Made by a program: the position numbers and the translations under genes. Below the pieces are notes generated by a model. It saw only the letters and a program-made list of their open reading frames with translations. It was not told the origin of the DNA and ran no database searches. Positions 38,956 through 49,730 of a stretch of DNA of 64,000 bases are shown piece after piece (position 1 is the first letter of the stretch; the number at the start of each line of letters is the position of its first letter). Source of the stretch: Ascaphus truei (lineage: Eukaryota > Chordata > Amphibia > Anura > Ascaphidae); contig CM071574.1 in assembly GCA_036426205.1 (NCBI GenBank), forward strand, positions 11,164,099 through 11,228,098, given 5' to 3'.

Positions 38956-41762
38956 ATGGGATGTGTGAAATTCTGCACTTGTTTCTGTAATTAAGTCCGT
39001 TTTCTTCATGAAAAACTTCTAAGTCTGACTTTTCAACAACACTTCAGGACTAATGGTTTGTTAATTAACTAGCTTCTTATATTTCGCGCACGTGTAATAC
39101 TCTTCACTCACTTGATGCATATTCCCAATAAAGTGAAATCTCTCTATCCCAAGTAAATCTCTTTTTAATGCCAGGTTCTTCATTTTAGTATAATGAAACC
39201 AAAGTGAGTGGCAAATACAGATTTACAACTTTTTAAGGGTGGACACTTTTGCTGGTGTTCACATTTGCGTACTAACAGATTTTTGTGTTTTGTTTTTGCT
39301 GGAACCTGATTGGTTTTAGATTTGTAAAAAAAAAAAAAAAAGATGTGAAAAATTTCAATATTAACAGGAAAAACTTATTTTTCAAACTTCAAACATCTGT
39401 GCAAGTTTGCAATTATTTTATACGCGGAACCAAACGTGTGTCCAGTTTATTAAAAAGAAAAAAGTAAACAACAAAAAAGAGGAACCTGAAGATAACTCTT
39501 TCTCAAGTTTTGTCTTTCATTTGGCTCATATTTAAAAATGTATTCCAAAGTTTGAGATTTACAAACAAAATGTGTTCACCAAATTTAGGTTATGAACCCG
39601 CAAACCTTCTCATCCTTAGAATTTTAAATGAGAAAACACATTTCTATGCATGAAAGTGCCATGAAACTCGGGGGCTTAACCCATGGCGCCAAAACCTCTG
39701 GCGGCTTCAGCGACCCGCTCTCCCTCTCTCCCAGTGTAAAGGTAGTGGAGATGTTGCAGGCGTGGATCATAGCTTCTCCCCGCTCCAGCAAATACTTTAT
39801 GACAATACAATGATACATTATGGTCCTCCCATCTGCTAATCACTAGTTATCTGTGTAAGTAGAAGAGTGGGACATTATGCAGCTAACTAGAGCACAGAGA
39901 AGCACCTACCCATGGCTGCAACGTCCCTCCTATCTGTGCACCATATGTATGTATGTGTGTTGGTAATGTGCAGCCCTTGAAGTATATCATGTTGCGTACT
40001 ACTGTACTAAGTTGTTCTCATAAGGATAAGTGATATTCGAGTGAGGCAGTGAACCCCATCTTTAGTATCATGTCTCCTATTGACATGGAATTGAACTCTC
40101 CACATGGTGAGCGTGTACATCTCTATAAGAGCATCTTCAGTTCAGTCGGTCTTTTAATCAGTCTTGATTATGTGTTTGAGGATAGTTTCACAGAAATGCA
40201 CTAATCTGATGTACCACATCAGCAGCTAATTTATTGTAAATGCTATTCTTTTTATCACAACTTTGTTAAGTCAATGTAGTCAAGTATTCTTTGAAATAAG
40301 CTATTAAATGTGGGCACTTTTCAGTGTAATTACATGATTTAAAATGCAGATAATTTACATAAATAATTTAGAAGTAAACCTCATCAAATAAAATAAAAAT
40401 CAGATGTGCTGCCTCAACTATGATGTAAAATGCTATTAGGTTTAACAGCTGGTAGTGTAAATCTCTAATGAATTTGTTATAAAGATCACAACATTAAAGT
40501 GCCATGAAACTAAGCACTGTTGATGTTTGATTTGATGTATGCAAATATCCTCATACACTCTAATAATCAGAAAACAAACTGCCTATAAAATGTATGTTTA
40601 GATTCATATATTACTGTCACACTTGCTGCAAGTCTTTCTTTCTATTTTTATCTGCGATAGCCATTATTTATATTTAAAAAAAATAATAATAATTGTTAAT
40701 GTGTTATATATAAATATGTTCTATACCTAAGAAAACAAAAGGCAGAAGTACTAGTTTTCCAGGCTTTTACACCTATATGCTTGTGGATCTTGCTATGAAC
40801 GATATCAGGTAACAATGTATCGCAGTCCTCTAGTAATGACTAGGTTAATAATGAGTCACATGCCCAGTGCAGATTGTGTTGTATTGAAAAAACAGAACCA
40901 CAGTTCTGCTAGGTAGAAATCAGACAGAGGGAAAATAACTCTTCCAGACTGTCCCGAATCATGCAGAGATATAATCCACCAATCTGAGAGAGTGGATAGA
41001 TGTAAGTAGATGGAATATGCTGGGAGACAGAGAGGGGGGGGGGGGGGGAGACAGGAGGGAACACGCGAAACCCTGCCGCCACCGCCGCCGCCGCCTCCTA
41101 AAGTCCAGATGATAAAGCGCTCTTTGATAAAGCACACTTTTTTTGCGTGAAACTCATTAGAGTGGTTCTACACCTTCTGGCTGCTATGCTGTTCCTCTTT
41201 TTTGAAATAAACCTGTTTTTTTCCAGCAAGTTTCGTTTGAACCCCTTTGCGTTCAAGGAGTTGCGCTTTCCTTTGCCCTTTCAGGTGATTTTTGCAGATT
41301 GTGTTGTATATGACTGTAAGGGGTAGGATTATAATAAAGGGAAGGGGAATGGACTCTTGTGAAAGTCACAGATGGGATGGGTGCTACGTAGGTAAACATA
41401 TGTAGGAACAGAACCTTAAAAGAATAAGGGAAAAAGGACCCCTGGTATAGCACTCCAAATTAAAGTGTAATGGTGTGTTAGTTAAAATGTAACCTTTAAA
41501 GGTGTTAATAAAATATAGTTGGACAGACTAGACTAACAATAACAAAAAAGAAACATAAAAGATACTCCATATGAGTGTGCTTGTGCACACTGAACCTCAG
41601 TGGACAAATGCCTAGGATATACCTAGGTAAAGGCTATCTTATCCATATTAACCATTAACTGTGTGCATATGTTGATAATGTTACCACTATTAGGAATATG
41701 TACAAATGGTAGTCATATGTTGCACCTCAAGCGTGTGAAGTGTATATCATTCACACACACTT

Positions 41763-42464
41763 ATGTATGCTGATTCAGGTTGTGGGGTGGTGTGCAGATA
41801 CACACATGAGCTCACTGGTGAGCAGGAGTCAATGCTGCCGCTGGGTCTATGCACTTTGAAAAACACCTATGCATATGTGAGTCTGGAAAATTCTATCAGT
41901 ACGCGAGTACAGGTGACGGCCAGATGGGCCAAAAATATAAGAGATCAACTTGTACATAGCCACTTTGATAAAACAGTGCCCCCTAAAAATATATCTAAGG
42001 GTACTTTTCCTTGTGTTAAATGTAAGTGCTGTGGTTTCATTAACAAGAAGAAATCTTTTACAAACAGCTGTGGTACTAGAACTTTTAAAGCAAGAGATTT
42101 CTTTAATTGTAATACAAAGGGATTGATATATGCTCTAACGTGTCCATGTAACCTCTTATATGTAGGGGTGACATCAAGGGAATGTAAGGTCTGTGTTTTA
42201 CAGCACGCCTGCATCATTAGGAATGCCATTAAAGATTTGGCTAGAGCAAAAAAATTAACAAGTGTTGCTAGACATTTCTATTCCAAACATGCTAACTCTA
42301 CGAAAGGTTTACTTGAATGGGGAATAGAGAAAGTCTCTCTCAGCAGTAGGAGTGGCAATTTGGAGGCTGAACTCCAACGCCACGAAAGTAGGTGGATTTT
42401 TAACTTGGATAGTGTAGCTACAAAGATTTTAAATGAAGACCTTTGTTTTTCATTGTTTATATAG
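41763..42464 (+). pseudogene. Penelope-like element ORF, C-terminal part with GIY-YIG endonuclease
   Basis: The frame is open for 233 codons. Similarity begins near ARWAKNIRDQLVHSHF, a typical stretch after the reverse transcriptase. It continues with a Cys-rich CVKCKCCGF and the GIY-YIG nuclease (GLIYALTCPCNLLYVGVTSR), and ends HESRWIFNLDSVATKILNED. The reverse transcriptase is absent, so the copy is 5'-truncated. In the stretch after YVG the family usually has an Arg and an Glu-His pair; here it reads KVCVLQH, so the nuclease may also be damaged. It was mobile via a telomerase-like reverse transcriptase; here it is a relic. Confidence 0.75.
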
Positions 42465-42672
42465 GATATTTTGCTTATTTATTGATTGACAATGGTGTTT
42501 ACATGGATCTCTCTCTCTTATCTCATCTCTCAATATATGTTATCACTGTGTCTTTTATCTTTGTTGTGTTTCTAATTTTCCCCCATGTCTGATTTAATTT
42601 TTAGCAGCTGCTTATGATGTGATGTCATATACTTAGGGTATATAGTTTTATCAATGGTCAGCATATGGACAC

Positions 42673-42711
42673 GCCCCTGATGAGGCCTGTTGGCGAAACG
42701 CCACGTTGGGC
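42673..42711 (+). ncRNA. Minimal hammerhead ribozyme motif in Penelope-like element
   Basis: Read as RNA: stem I 42673-42676 (GCCC) pairs with 42708-42711 (GGGC). The core is CUGAUGA at 42677-42683. Stem II is 42685-42687/42692-42694 (GCC/GGC, loop UGUU) with G42684 unpaired. GAAA is 42695-42698. Stem III is A42698-U42706, C42699-G42705 and G42700-C42704 with loop CCA. Cleavage would follow U42707. Minimal hammerhead variants are known from flanking repeats of Penelope-like elements. The extra base beside stem II and the tiny stem III predict low activity as a monomer. Confidence 0.7.
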
Positions 42712-42947
42712 ACCTACTTCTCTACAACCCAGATCATCAGTGAACAGCTAGCTGTGCTTACGGTGTGTCCACTGGAGTTCCGGTATCCCGGTGTATGCAG
42801 TTGATGTGTGCACCTTGCTATCAGCAGAGCCCGGAGCATGTAAAGGAGCCAAAGCATATGTTCCAGCGTGGAGCCTTTTTTGCTTGAGTATACTACGCGT
42901 TGATTCTCTTGTGCTATATTCTAGTTTTTTTTTTTTATAACTTTGAT

Positions 42948-42953
42948 TTTATT
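42948..42953 (-). terminator. L1 polyadenylation signal AATAAA
   Basis: In element sense CCCAATAAAATC lies just upstream of the poly-A tail. Because the element is in sense with LRP1B, this signal could in principle end LRP1B transcripts. Confidence 0.7.
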
Positions 42954-43368
42954 GGGTGAAATACATCTTACATGGTAACACCATCCATTGTCTACAGTGA
43001 CATCACCGCCTTTAGTACTTTCTTTTTTACATAATTAACCAAAAACTTGCCTTACTGGACTTACAAGACGAACCGGGGGACAAGACACACTAACTATGTA
43101 GTAGGGAGGGGAGGGGGGGAAGGGAGGGGGGGGGTGGTAGGGCTCGGAAGGGTGTTCCACCTATCATCTTCCGTTCGGGCGCCGTGCGTGTATTTTAGTG
43201 TAGACCTCTTTCTCCGAGAACATTGACCCACTCTCTCCTGCTGTTACCTCTTTGGCTGCCTCTTACACTAGGGGCCTATTCTGCCCTGGATCCCGCTCCT
43301 TCTTCGTGTTTTCTGTCTCTATGTTGTCGTGGATCCCTTTCATTACCGGAGAACGCATTTACCGCCTA

Positions 43369-46300
43369 TTATTGCAGGATTGTGGTGATATCTATTCCCG
43401 GGATGTCTGTCTGTGCCAGCCAGGGCTCCCAGACTTTTAGAAAATTTGAGCCGGTGTCGTTAACCAAACTCGTCAACTGTTCCATCCGGCAGACAAACCA
43501 AATTCTATTTCTAATCTTGGGGATAATTGGAATCTCTGGTTGTTTCCATACTGCTGCAATCTCGCATCTGGTGGCTGTAGCCAGATGTGTGATCAATTTA
43601 TGTGTGGCATTAGATAGCCCCTTGACTCGTCTGCCCAATAGGAACAGCCACGGGTCTAAGGGGATTTCCACTTCTAGCAGTCTCTGAAGCCAATCTTTAA
43701 TCTCCTCCCAAAGCGGGTTTACCTTCGTACAAGACCACAGCATATGGAATAAGTCCGCTCTCTCTCCGCACTGCTTGTGGCAGAGCGGAGAGTAGCCTTT
43801 GACAAATTTAGATAATTTGGCGGGCGTGTAATACCACCTCATCAGGACTTTATATGCGTTCTCCTTTAATGTGGTGCAGATGGAGCTTTTGGCCGCCATC
43901 TGCAGGATCTTATCCCAGTCTTCGTCTTCTAATGTCTCTCCCATATCTGCTTCCCACTGTCTCATGTAGGCAAGTTTGGGTTGGTCGTCCGTCTTCGGGC
44001 ACACTACTTCCCTGTACATTCTAGATGTTAGTCCCCTTGTGTCCGAATCTCTTGAACAGAGCTGCTCAAAATTTGTTCTCCGAGGCCGAGTTGGGGCTTC
44101 ATTGTAGAAGGCCCTGATCTGGAGGTATCTAAAGAATTCAGTGTTTGGTAAATTGTTCTCCTCTTTAATGTGATCAAATGTTTTTATATGTTGCCTGCCC
44201 TCCAGATCTTTTAGGCGGAGATACCCTGCTTGAATCCATTTTGAGAAAGTGGAGCTATCCATACCTGGAGCAAAGTTTGGGTTCCCCCATATGGGAGTCA
44301 TCAGAGAGTTCAGGGATGTGAGATGGCACTTGAACTTAACCGCGTCCCAGACTTTCAAGGAGTTGACCATGGTCTGCAGCGGAGTCCGCATAACGGCCCG
44401 ACTTTTTTTGGGCAACCAAATTAGGTTCCTAATATCTATTGGTGTGCAGCATGTTTTTTCTAGCGCTACCCACCTCCGAAGGTTTGGGTCTGTGTGCCAC
44501 TGCACAATCTGGCTCAATTGGGCTGCTTCGTAGTAGGCGAACAAGCATGGCACCCCCAACCCTCCTCTTAAGGTCGGCCTCCTCAAGATCGCTTTGTTAA
44601 TTCGTGGGTTTTTCTTATTCCAGATAAACTTTGTTATTAAGGACTGAAGCGAGAGGATATCTTCTTGTATCAGGGGGATCGGGAGGGCCTGAAAAAGGTA
44701 CAGCACTCGTGGCAGGAGATTCATCCTCACACTATGAATACGGCCTATCCACGAGATACTGTACTCCGCCCATCTCCGGAGATCCTCACGGAGAGTCCGA
44801 AACAACCTGGGATAATTTGCTTTATATAAAGCCTTATATTCTTTCGTGATATATACCCCTAAATACTTAATCATAGAGGGTTGCCATTTAAAATTAAAAT
44901 TGAGTCCAATTAGTTTTTCTACTGGTTTGGGTAAATTTATATTGAGGGCTTCCGATTTGGCCTGATTAATTTTGAACCCAGAAATTTGTTTAAAGGTCCC
45001 CAGAGTTGAGAAGACATTGGGCAGGGAGGTGAGAGGCTGTGATAATGTCAGGATCACATCATCTGCGTAGAGCGCCACTTTGTGTGACTGCCCTTTTACA
45101 GCTATGCCCGTAATATCCGGGTTGTTTCTGATATGTGCCGCCAAGGGTTCCACGCAGAGGGCGAACAACAAAGGGGACAGCGGGCATCCCTGGCGTGTGC
45201 CACTCTTAATTTGAAATTGCTCTGATGGGAATCCCTGGTGTCTCACCCTTGCCGTTGGCCCCTCGTAGAGGGCCATGATGGCCTCCAAGAGGCGTCCCTC
45301 AAAGCCAAATGCCCCAAGCGTCCCTCTCAAATAGGGCCAATCGATTCGATCGAAGGCTTTCTCCGCGTCCAGACTTAGTACCATTGACGGGATATTCTGT
45401 TTCTGTGCCAAATCCACCAAATCTATTATCCGTCTGGTATTGTCCGCCGCTTGCCTTCCTCCGATGAACCCCACCTGATCTGGATGAACTAACCTGGGAA
45501 GGACGATACCCACTCTATTAGCTAGTAATTTGGAGAAAATTTTTACATCCGTATTAATCAGCGAGATGGGCCGGTAGCTCTTACAGTCTGCCGGGTCCTT
45601 ACCAGGTTTATGGATCAGGGAGATTGACGCCTGAAGCATCTGAGCTGGGAACGAGGCCCCGTGTAGTATAGAGTTAAATAGCTTCAATAGATGTGGGGCT
45701 AAAATTTTCAGGTATTTTTTATAGTATAAGTTGGAGAAGCCATCTGGGCCGGGCGCTTTGGCAGGCTTAAGTGACTTTACAACTACCGTTAACTCTTCTA
45801 AAGAGAAGTCCGTCTGTAACGCTTCTTTCTCCACCCCGCTCAAGGTCGGTAATTTGGCTTCTTTTAAGAATTCCCCGAGATTATCCGTCGTCTTTTGATT
45901 GTGTATGACCTTACCCCCATCGTATAGCGTCTCGTAGTAGCTTTTGAACTCTGCCACGATCCGCTTAGGATTAGAAGTAAGCTCACCCCCTTGTGTGCGA
46001 ATAGTTTGTATATGATAATTCGGAATTTTGTTTTGAAGTCGATTTGCTAATAGGGTGTCCGGCTTGTTCGCCCTCTCAAAGTACCTACGTCTGGACCAAC
46101 TCATCTCCTTTTCTGCCCGGGAGGCCAGTTTTATATTCAACTGCTGTTTGGTTTCTGCCAAAGCACGCAGTGTGTCCTGATTCCTAGATACTTTGTGCGC
46201 CTTGGATAGGGTCGCTAGTTTGTCTTGTAGGACTTTTATCTGTTTCTCCTGATCCCTCCGGCGCCTAGCAGCTAGACACATGAGGGAGCCTCTGAGAGTC

Positions 46301-47175
46301 GCCTTATGGGCTTCCCATAGGGTGGTGTCGGAAGAAACACTCCCCACGTTCTCAGTGAAGAAATCCTTAATCCTCTCACCAATTTCTCTCTGCAAGTTTG
46401 GGATTTTTAGTAACAGCTCGTTTAGCCTCCAGTTTGCTCCAGGTCTGTCTAGTAAGTTTAGAGTGCACCGCAGCTCGATAGGTGCGTGGTCGGACCACGA
46501 AATATCGTGGATCCCTGTGTGGGAGACCACTGGGACCAGTCTGTTTGATACTAGGAAGTAGTCCAGCCTGCTGTATCTGTTATGGGGGTGGGAGAAGAAG
46601 GTATAATCTCTACTTTGGGGATGCTGTTCTCGCCATATATCTACCAATTGGCAATCCTTCAATCCCTGCGTGATTTGCCGAATATCGAGCTTAGGGGGGA
46701 GACTAGCGGCCGTGCACCGGTCTAACTTGGGATTCAGTGTCCTGTTGAAATCGCCCGCTATGATCATGTTTCCCTTGGCTACCTTTTGGAGTTTTCGGAA
46801 GAAAAGGGAAAAGAAATCAGTTGATGTTTCACAGGGTGCGTATACTGATGCTAATGTAAGCGGTTTCCCGTGGATTGATCCCACCAGAATTAGAAATCTG
46901 CCCTCTTTATCTGCCACCTTTTTCTCAACTGTGAAATCTATCCTATTGTGTATGGCTATCGCTACCCCTCTCTTTTTCACTTGGGCGGATGCCAAATGTA
47001 CTACCCGGAAATCTTTGTCTAAAAATTTTGGGTAGCTGTCCCTAGAAAAGTGTGTCTCTTGGAGAAAGAGGAGGTCGGCTTTGAGACGTTTGTAATCCCT
47101 GAGAGCTAGCTTGCGCTTCGCCGGACCGTTAAACCCCTTAACGTTGTGAGAGATACACCGGACCTCGTTATTCAT
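43369..47175 (-). CDS. L1 ORF2 protein: AP-endonuclease and reverse transcriptase (1268 aa)
   Basis: The N-terminal endonuclease shows ISHNVKGFN, FLQETHF, SVYAPCE, IIAGDFN and, near residue 230, SDHAPIEL. The reverse transcriptase shows RPISLINTDVKIFSKLLANR, LSLDAEKAFDRIDW, GTRQGCPLSPLLF and the catalytic YADDVILT. Further on are the L1-typical SWIGRIHSVRMNLLPRVLY and a C-terminal Cys/His motif (CHKQCGERADLFHMLWSC). The length is normal for L1 ORF2 (about 1275 aa in human). The ATG overlaps the stop (TATGAATAA) of an upstream open frame. It nicks DNA and primes reverse transcription of its own RNA. Confidence 0.93.
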   Translation of the reverse strand: MNNEVRCISHNVKGFNGPAKRKLALRDYKRLKADLLFLQETHFSRDSYPKFLDKDFRVVHLASAQVKKRGVAIAIHNRIDFTVEKKVADKEGRFLILVGSIHGKPLTLASVYAPCETSTDFFSLFFRKLQKVAKGNMIIAGDFNRTLNPKLDRCTAASLPPKLDIRQITQGLKDCQLVDIWREQHPQSRDYTFFSHPHNRYSRLDYFLVSNRLVPVVSHTGIHDISWSDHAPIELRCTLNLLDRPGANWRLNELLLKIPNLQREIGERIKDFFTENVGSVSSDTTLWEAHKATLRGSLMCLAARRRRDQEKQIKVLQDKLATLSKAHKVSRNQDTLRALAETKQQLNIKLASRAEKEMSWSRRRYFERANKPDTLLANRLQNKIPNYHIQTIRTQGGELTSNPKRIVAEFKSYYETLYDGGKVIHNQKTTDNLGEFLKEAKLPTLSGVEKEALQTDFSLEELTVVVKSLKPAKAPGPDGFSNLYYKKYLKILAPHLLKLFNSILHGASFPAQMLQASISLIHKPGKDPADCKSYRPISLINTDVKIFSKLLANRVGIVLPRLVHPDQVGFIGGRQAADNTRRIIDLVDLAQKQNIPSMVLSLDAEKAFDRIDWPYLRGTLGAFGFEGRLLEAIMALYEGPTARVRHQGFPSEQFQIKSGTRQGCPLSPLLFALCVEPLAAHIRNNPDITGIAVKGQSHKVALYADDVILTLSQPLTSLPNVFSTLGTFKQISGFKINQAKSEALNINLPKPVEKLIGLNFNFKWQPSMIKYLGVYITKEYKALYKANYPRLFRTLREDLRRWAEYSISWIGRIHSVRMNLLPRVLYLFQALPIPLIQEDILSLQSLITKFIWNKKNPRINKAILRRPTLRGGLGVPCLFAYYEAAQLSQIVQWHTDPNLRRWVALEKTCCTPIDIRNLIWLPKKSRAVMRTPLQTMVNSLKVWDAVKFKCHLTSLNSLMTPIWGNPNFAPGMDSSTFSKWIQAGYLRLKDLEGRQHIKTFDHIKEENNLPNTEFFRYLQIRAFYNEAPTRPRRTNFEQLCSRDSDTRGLTSRMYREVVCPKTDDQPKLAYMRQWEADMGETLEDEDWDKILQMAAKSSICTTLKENAYKVLMRWYYTPAKLSKFVKGYSPLCHKQCGERADLFHMLWSCTKVNPLWEEIKDWLQRLLEVEIPLDPWLFLLGRRVKGLSNATHKLITHLATATRCEIAAVWKQPEIPIIPKIRNRIWFVCRMEQLTSLVNDTGSNFLKVWEPWLAQTDIPGIDITTILQ

Positions 47176-48773
47176 AGTACTTTATTTGTGACCTGATTCC
47201 GTCGGTGTCTTCCTGAGCCATTTTGAGTTCTCTGGATGGCGTGGGGATCCCGATCCCTGTCTCTTTTATTCCGTCGCCGCCTTTCTTCTGCGCCCTGCCA
47301 GGGGAGTAGGGTATGTGGTGGGGGAAAGTGGTACAGAGGGAAAACACATCAGGGGGGACAACGAGAAGACAACAACACAAATACATGTAAACAAACAGAA
47401 CCATGGTATCGGCTCTAGGACTTCCCTGTCCCACAGCCCATCCCATTGCCTTTAATAAACACACAAACAGTACCCTGGAGGTCCCAGAGGGCCCCAGGGT
47501 AAATGCCCGGAAGTAAATCCTTCCATCTGGACCCTCCTCCCTCCCTGTCCAGCACCATAGTCCCTCTTGCGGACCATGGGATTCCGGGACTTTAACAGGG
47601 GCGCGGGCTGGGCCCAACTCCCTGTCGTGGAAGCACATGCCCACGGGCAGGGTTGGTGACAGACTCCCGACCACCCGCCGGCTACTGCTAAACATCCTCG
47701 CGCAGCCACCTCCTCCCCCAACTGGGTCTGATTTCAGGCGACCCTTAAATCCCTTAACCTACCTGTCTAGTTGTGTCTATTAGTATCTAAGCCTAACTGC
47801 CGTGCTCTGGCCTGATTGTAAAGTCTGGGGATGCACGGAGCCGAACCCCCCCCGCACCCCTGGCCCTCCTTCTATTCTGCTTGTGGCCCCCCCTGCTTCC
47901 TCCACTGGCCTGTCCTCTCCCTTGCTTACCTCTGCCTAGGTGGCCGCTAGATTCCCTCTTCCTGCCTTGTGTACTAGGCCTCCCTCTCCTTCACCCCCCC
48001 CCCCCCCCCCCCCCCCCCTGGGTATCTCCCCCTCTTTTCGCCCCCTTCCCACTCTGCTCTGGGGCTGCTCCGGTGTCCTCCCTGCCCGGCACTCCTTCCC
48101 GCAGATTAGCTGCCTCCCCTCCGTGTCCACTGGGCGGCCGTACCCCTCTCCGGCAGTGGAGCTCGCGTGCCTCCGCCGGGGGGAGCCGGGACCCGGCCCG
48201 TGACGCACTTCCGGTGGGACAGCCCCTCCGCCGGAGCCTGTCGGGCGACGCAGCAGTGGGTCGGCAGATGGGGGCCAGACGAGGGCGGAGACGGTCGCAG
48301 CCGGGAGCGGGCGCACTCTGCCTACGCTGCCTGTGACTACAACACAGCCGCCGCCCTGATGCTTGCCGCGCTGAGAGCCGGGTATACGGGACTCCGCGGC
48401 GCCGCCGGAACCTGTCAAGTGACGCAGCAGTGGGTTGGCAAATGGGGGCCGGACGAGGGCGGAGACAGTCGCAGCCGGAGGCGGGCGCACTCTGATCATC
48501 AGTCTGTCCCGCCAAACCAGCAGCCGCCATGATACTTGCCGCGCTTTCTCTCCTTCTTTGCCAGGTAAGGCTAGTAACGCCATTTTGGGGGGTTTTCTTC
48601 ACCATTGCAGGGTTTGTTGCAGGTGGGTGTATTCACTCCCTCTGGTCTCCTTGGGCCCCTTCTGAGGTCGAGGTGGGCCTTAGAGCAGCATTCATCAGTG
48701 GGGGTACAATTAGCAACTTAACATGGAACTTATATAACTTGAACTGTGATTTGCGGCGTCTTGTATGATGTTA
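47176..48773 (-). other. GC-rich 1.6-kb spacer between L1 ORF1 and ORF2
   Basis: L1 inter-ORF spacers are normally short; this one is 1598 bp. It contains two 174-bp tandem units, a C/G homopolymer of about two dozen bases at 47994-48018, many CpGs and two YY1-like AATGGCG/ATGGCGGC motifs in element sense (48576-48588 and 48520-48534). Open frames on the minus strand (47936-48583, 47991-48605, 47168-47695) look like by-products of GC-rich sequence. A second, internal promoter for ORF2 is conceivable but unproven. Confidence 0.6.
48230..48577 (-). repeat. Two 174-bp tandem units in the L1 spacer
   Basis: Unit 1 begins at 48230 (GCCGGAGCCTGTCGGGCGAC) and unit 2 at 48404 (GCCGGAACCTGTCAAGTGAC). 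Both continue GACGAGGGCGGAGAC(G/A)GTCG, GCGGGCGCACTCTG and end near ATACTTGCCGCGCT or ATGCTTGCCGCGCT. Since 174 is a multiple of three, an open frame survives across both units. Confidence 0.8.
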
Positions 48774-49730
48774 CTAAGCGTCTGTATCCGCTCTGTCTTT
48801 GCGCCGCTCCGCTGTTTTGGGCACTTTTTCCCATTCCGCCGGGCGCGGGGGTGGACGCGCCTCCGGGGTCCCCGGGCCTGTGGTTGCAGCTGTTATGCCC
48901 AGCTTTTTGAGGAATGCGGCCCCCTCTGAGTGGTGTTTAATGGTGTGGGAGCGGCCGTTTCTTATCACCACCAGGGCGAAAGGGAAAGCCCAGCGATAGC
49001 GGACGTCTGCGTCACGTAGGGCTCTTGTGATGGGGAATAGCGTCCTCCGCCTCGCCAGGGTAAGAGGGGAGAGATCCTGGAAAATCGCCATGGTGATTCC
49101 CTCATAGGTTACCGCCGGCATAGCCCGTGTAATCTTACAGATCTCCTCCTTTGTTCTGTAATGGTGCAGGCGGAGGATAACGTCCCGGGGAGGGTTGTTG
49201 GGCATTGGGCGCGAACGCAGGGCGCGATGGCAGCGATCCATTGTTAGCTCAGCCTCCGTTTTGCCTGGCAATATGCTGCTCATCCACCTATTGAGCAGGG
49301 CCTCGGGATTTAGGATCTCCTCGGGTATCCCCCGTATGCGCAGGTTATTGCGCCTGTCGCGATTCTCGCTGTCCTCTTGCCTGTCCTCGAGCTCCGCTAC
49401 TCTGCGCTCCAGGTCCCCCATCCGTGTATTTGTTTCCCGATGGCACCGGGAGCTTTCCTCCATTTTTTCTTCAAGCTCGTTCGTGCGGGTGCCGATCTGT
49501 AGCATGTCTTTGCGGAGACTCTCCACTTCCCCCCTGAAGAACGACTTTAAATCTACTAGCAACCGAGCAATTTCTTTCTTTATTATCCCTGTCTGTTCTG
49601 TCCCCTCCATCTCTGGTGCCGAGTCTGAGTCTGTGCCTGCAGGGATCTCCTCTGGCCTTGCTTTGCCTCCCCCTGTGAAGTATGATCGCACGTCCGTTTT
49701 TCGTTTATTTTTCTGCCTTGTTGTGGCCAT
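48774..49730 (-). CDS. L1 ORF1 protein: RNA-binding coiled-coil protein (318 aa)
   Basis: It begins MATTRQKNKRKTD. A long charged coiled coil spans roughly residues 65-125 (ELEEKMEESS, MGDLERRVAELEDRQEDSEN). An RRM-like domain begins RNNLRIRGIPEE, and the C-terminal domain contains PPRDVILRLHHYRTKEEI, FQDLSPLTLARRR. This matches L1 ORF1p, a trimeric nucleic-acid chaperone that coats L1 RNA. Length is near the 338 aa of human ORF1p. The ORF is intact and starts only 170 bp from the element's 5' end. Confidence 0.9.
   Translation of the reverse strand: MATTRQKNKRKTDVRSYFTGGGKARPEEIPAGTDSDSAPEMEGTEQTGIIKKEIARLLVDLKSFFRGEVESLRKDMLQIGTRTNELEEKMEESSRCHRETNTRMGDLERRVAELEDRQEDSENRDRRNNLRIRGIPEEILNPEALLNRWMSSILPGKTEAELTMDRCHRALRSRPMPNNPPRDVILRLHHYRTKEEICKITRAMPAVTYEGITMAIFQDLSPLTLARRRTLFPITRALRDADVRYRWAFPFALVVIRNGRSHTIKHHSEGAAFLKKLGITAATTGPGTPEARPPPRPAEWEKVPKTAERRKDRADTDA

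Noticed and set aside
46280..47035. Plus-strand open frames inside L1 ORF2 (also 44249-44849, 49195-49746)
   Set aside because: They are antisense shadows of a well-supported L1 protein.
47936..48605. Open frames of 204-215 codons in the L1 spacer
   Set aside because: They are Arg/Pro/Gly-rich and overlap in two frames. They persist because the tandem unit is 174 bp, a multiple of three, in GC-rich sequence.
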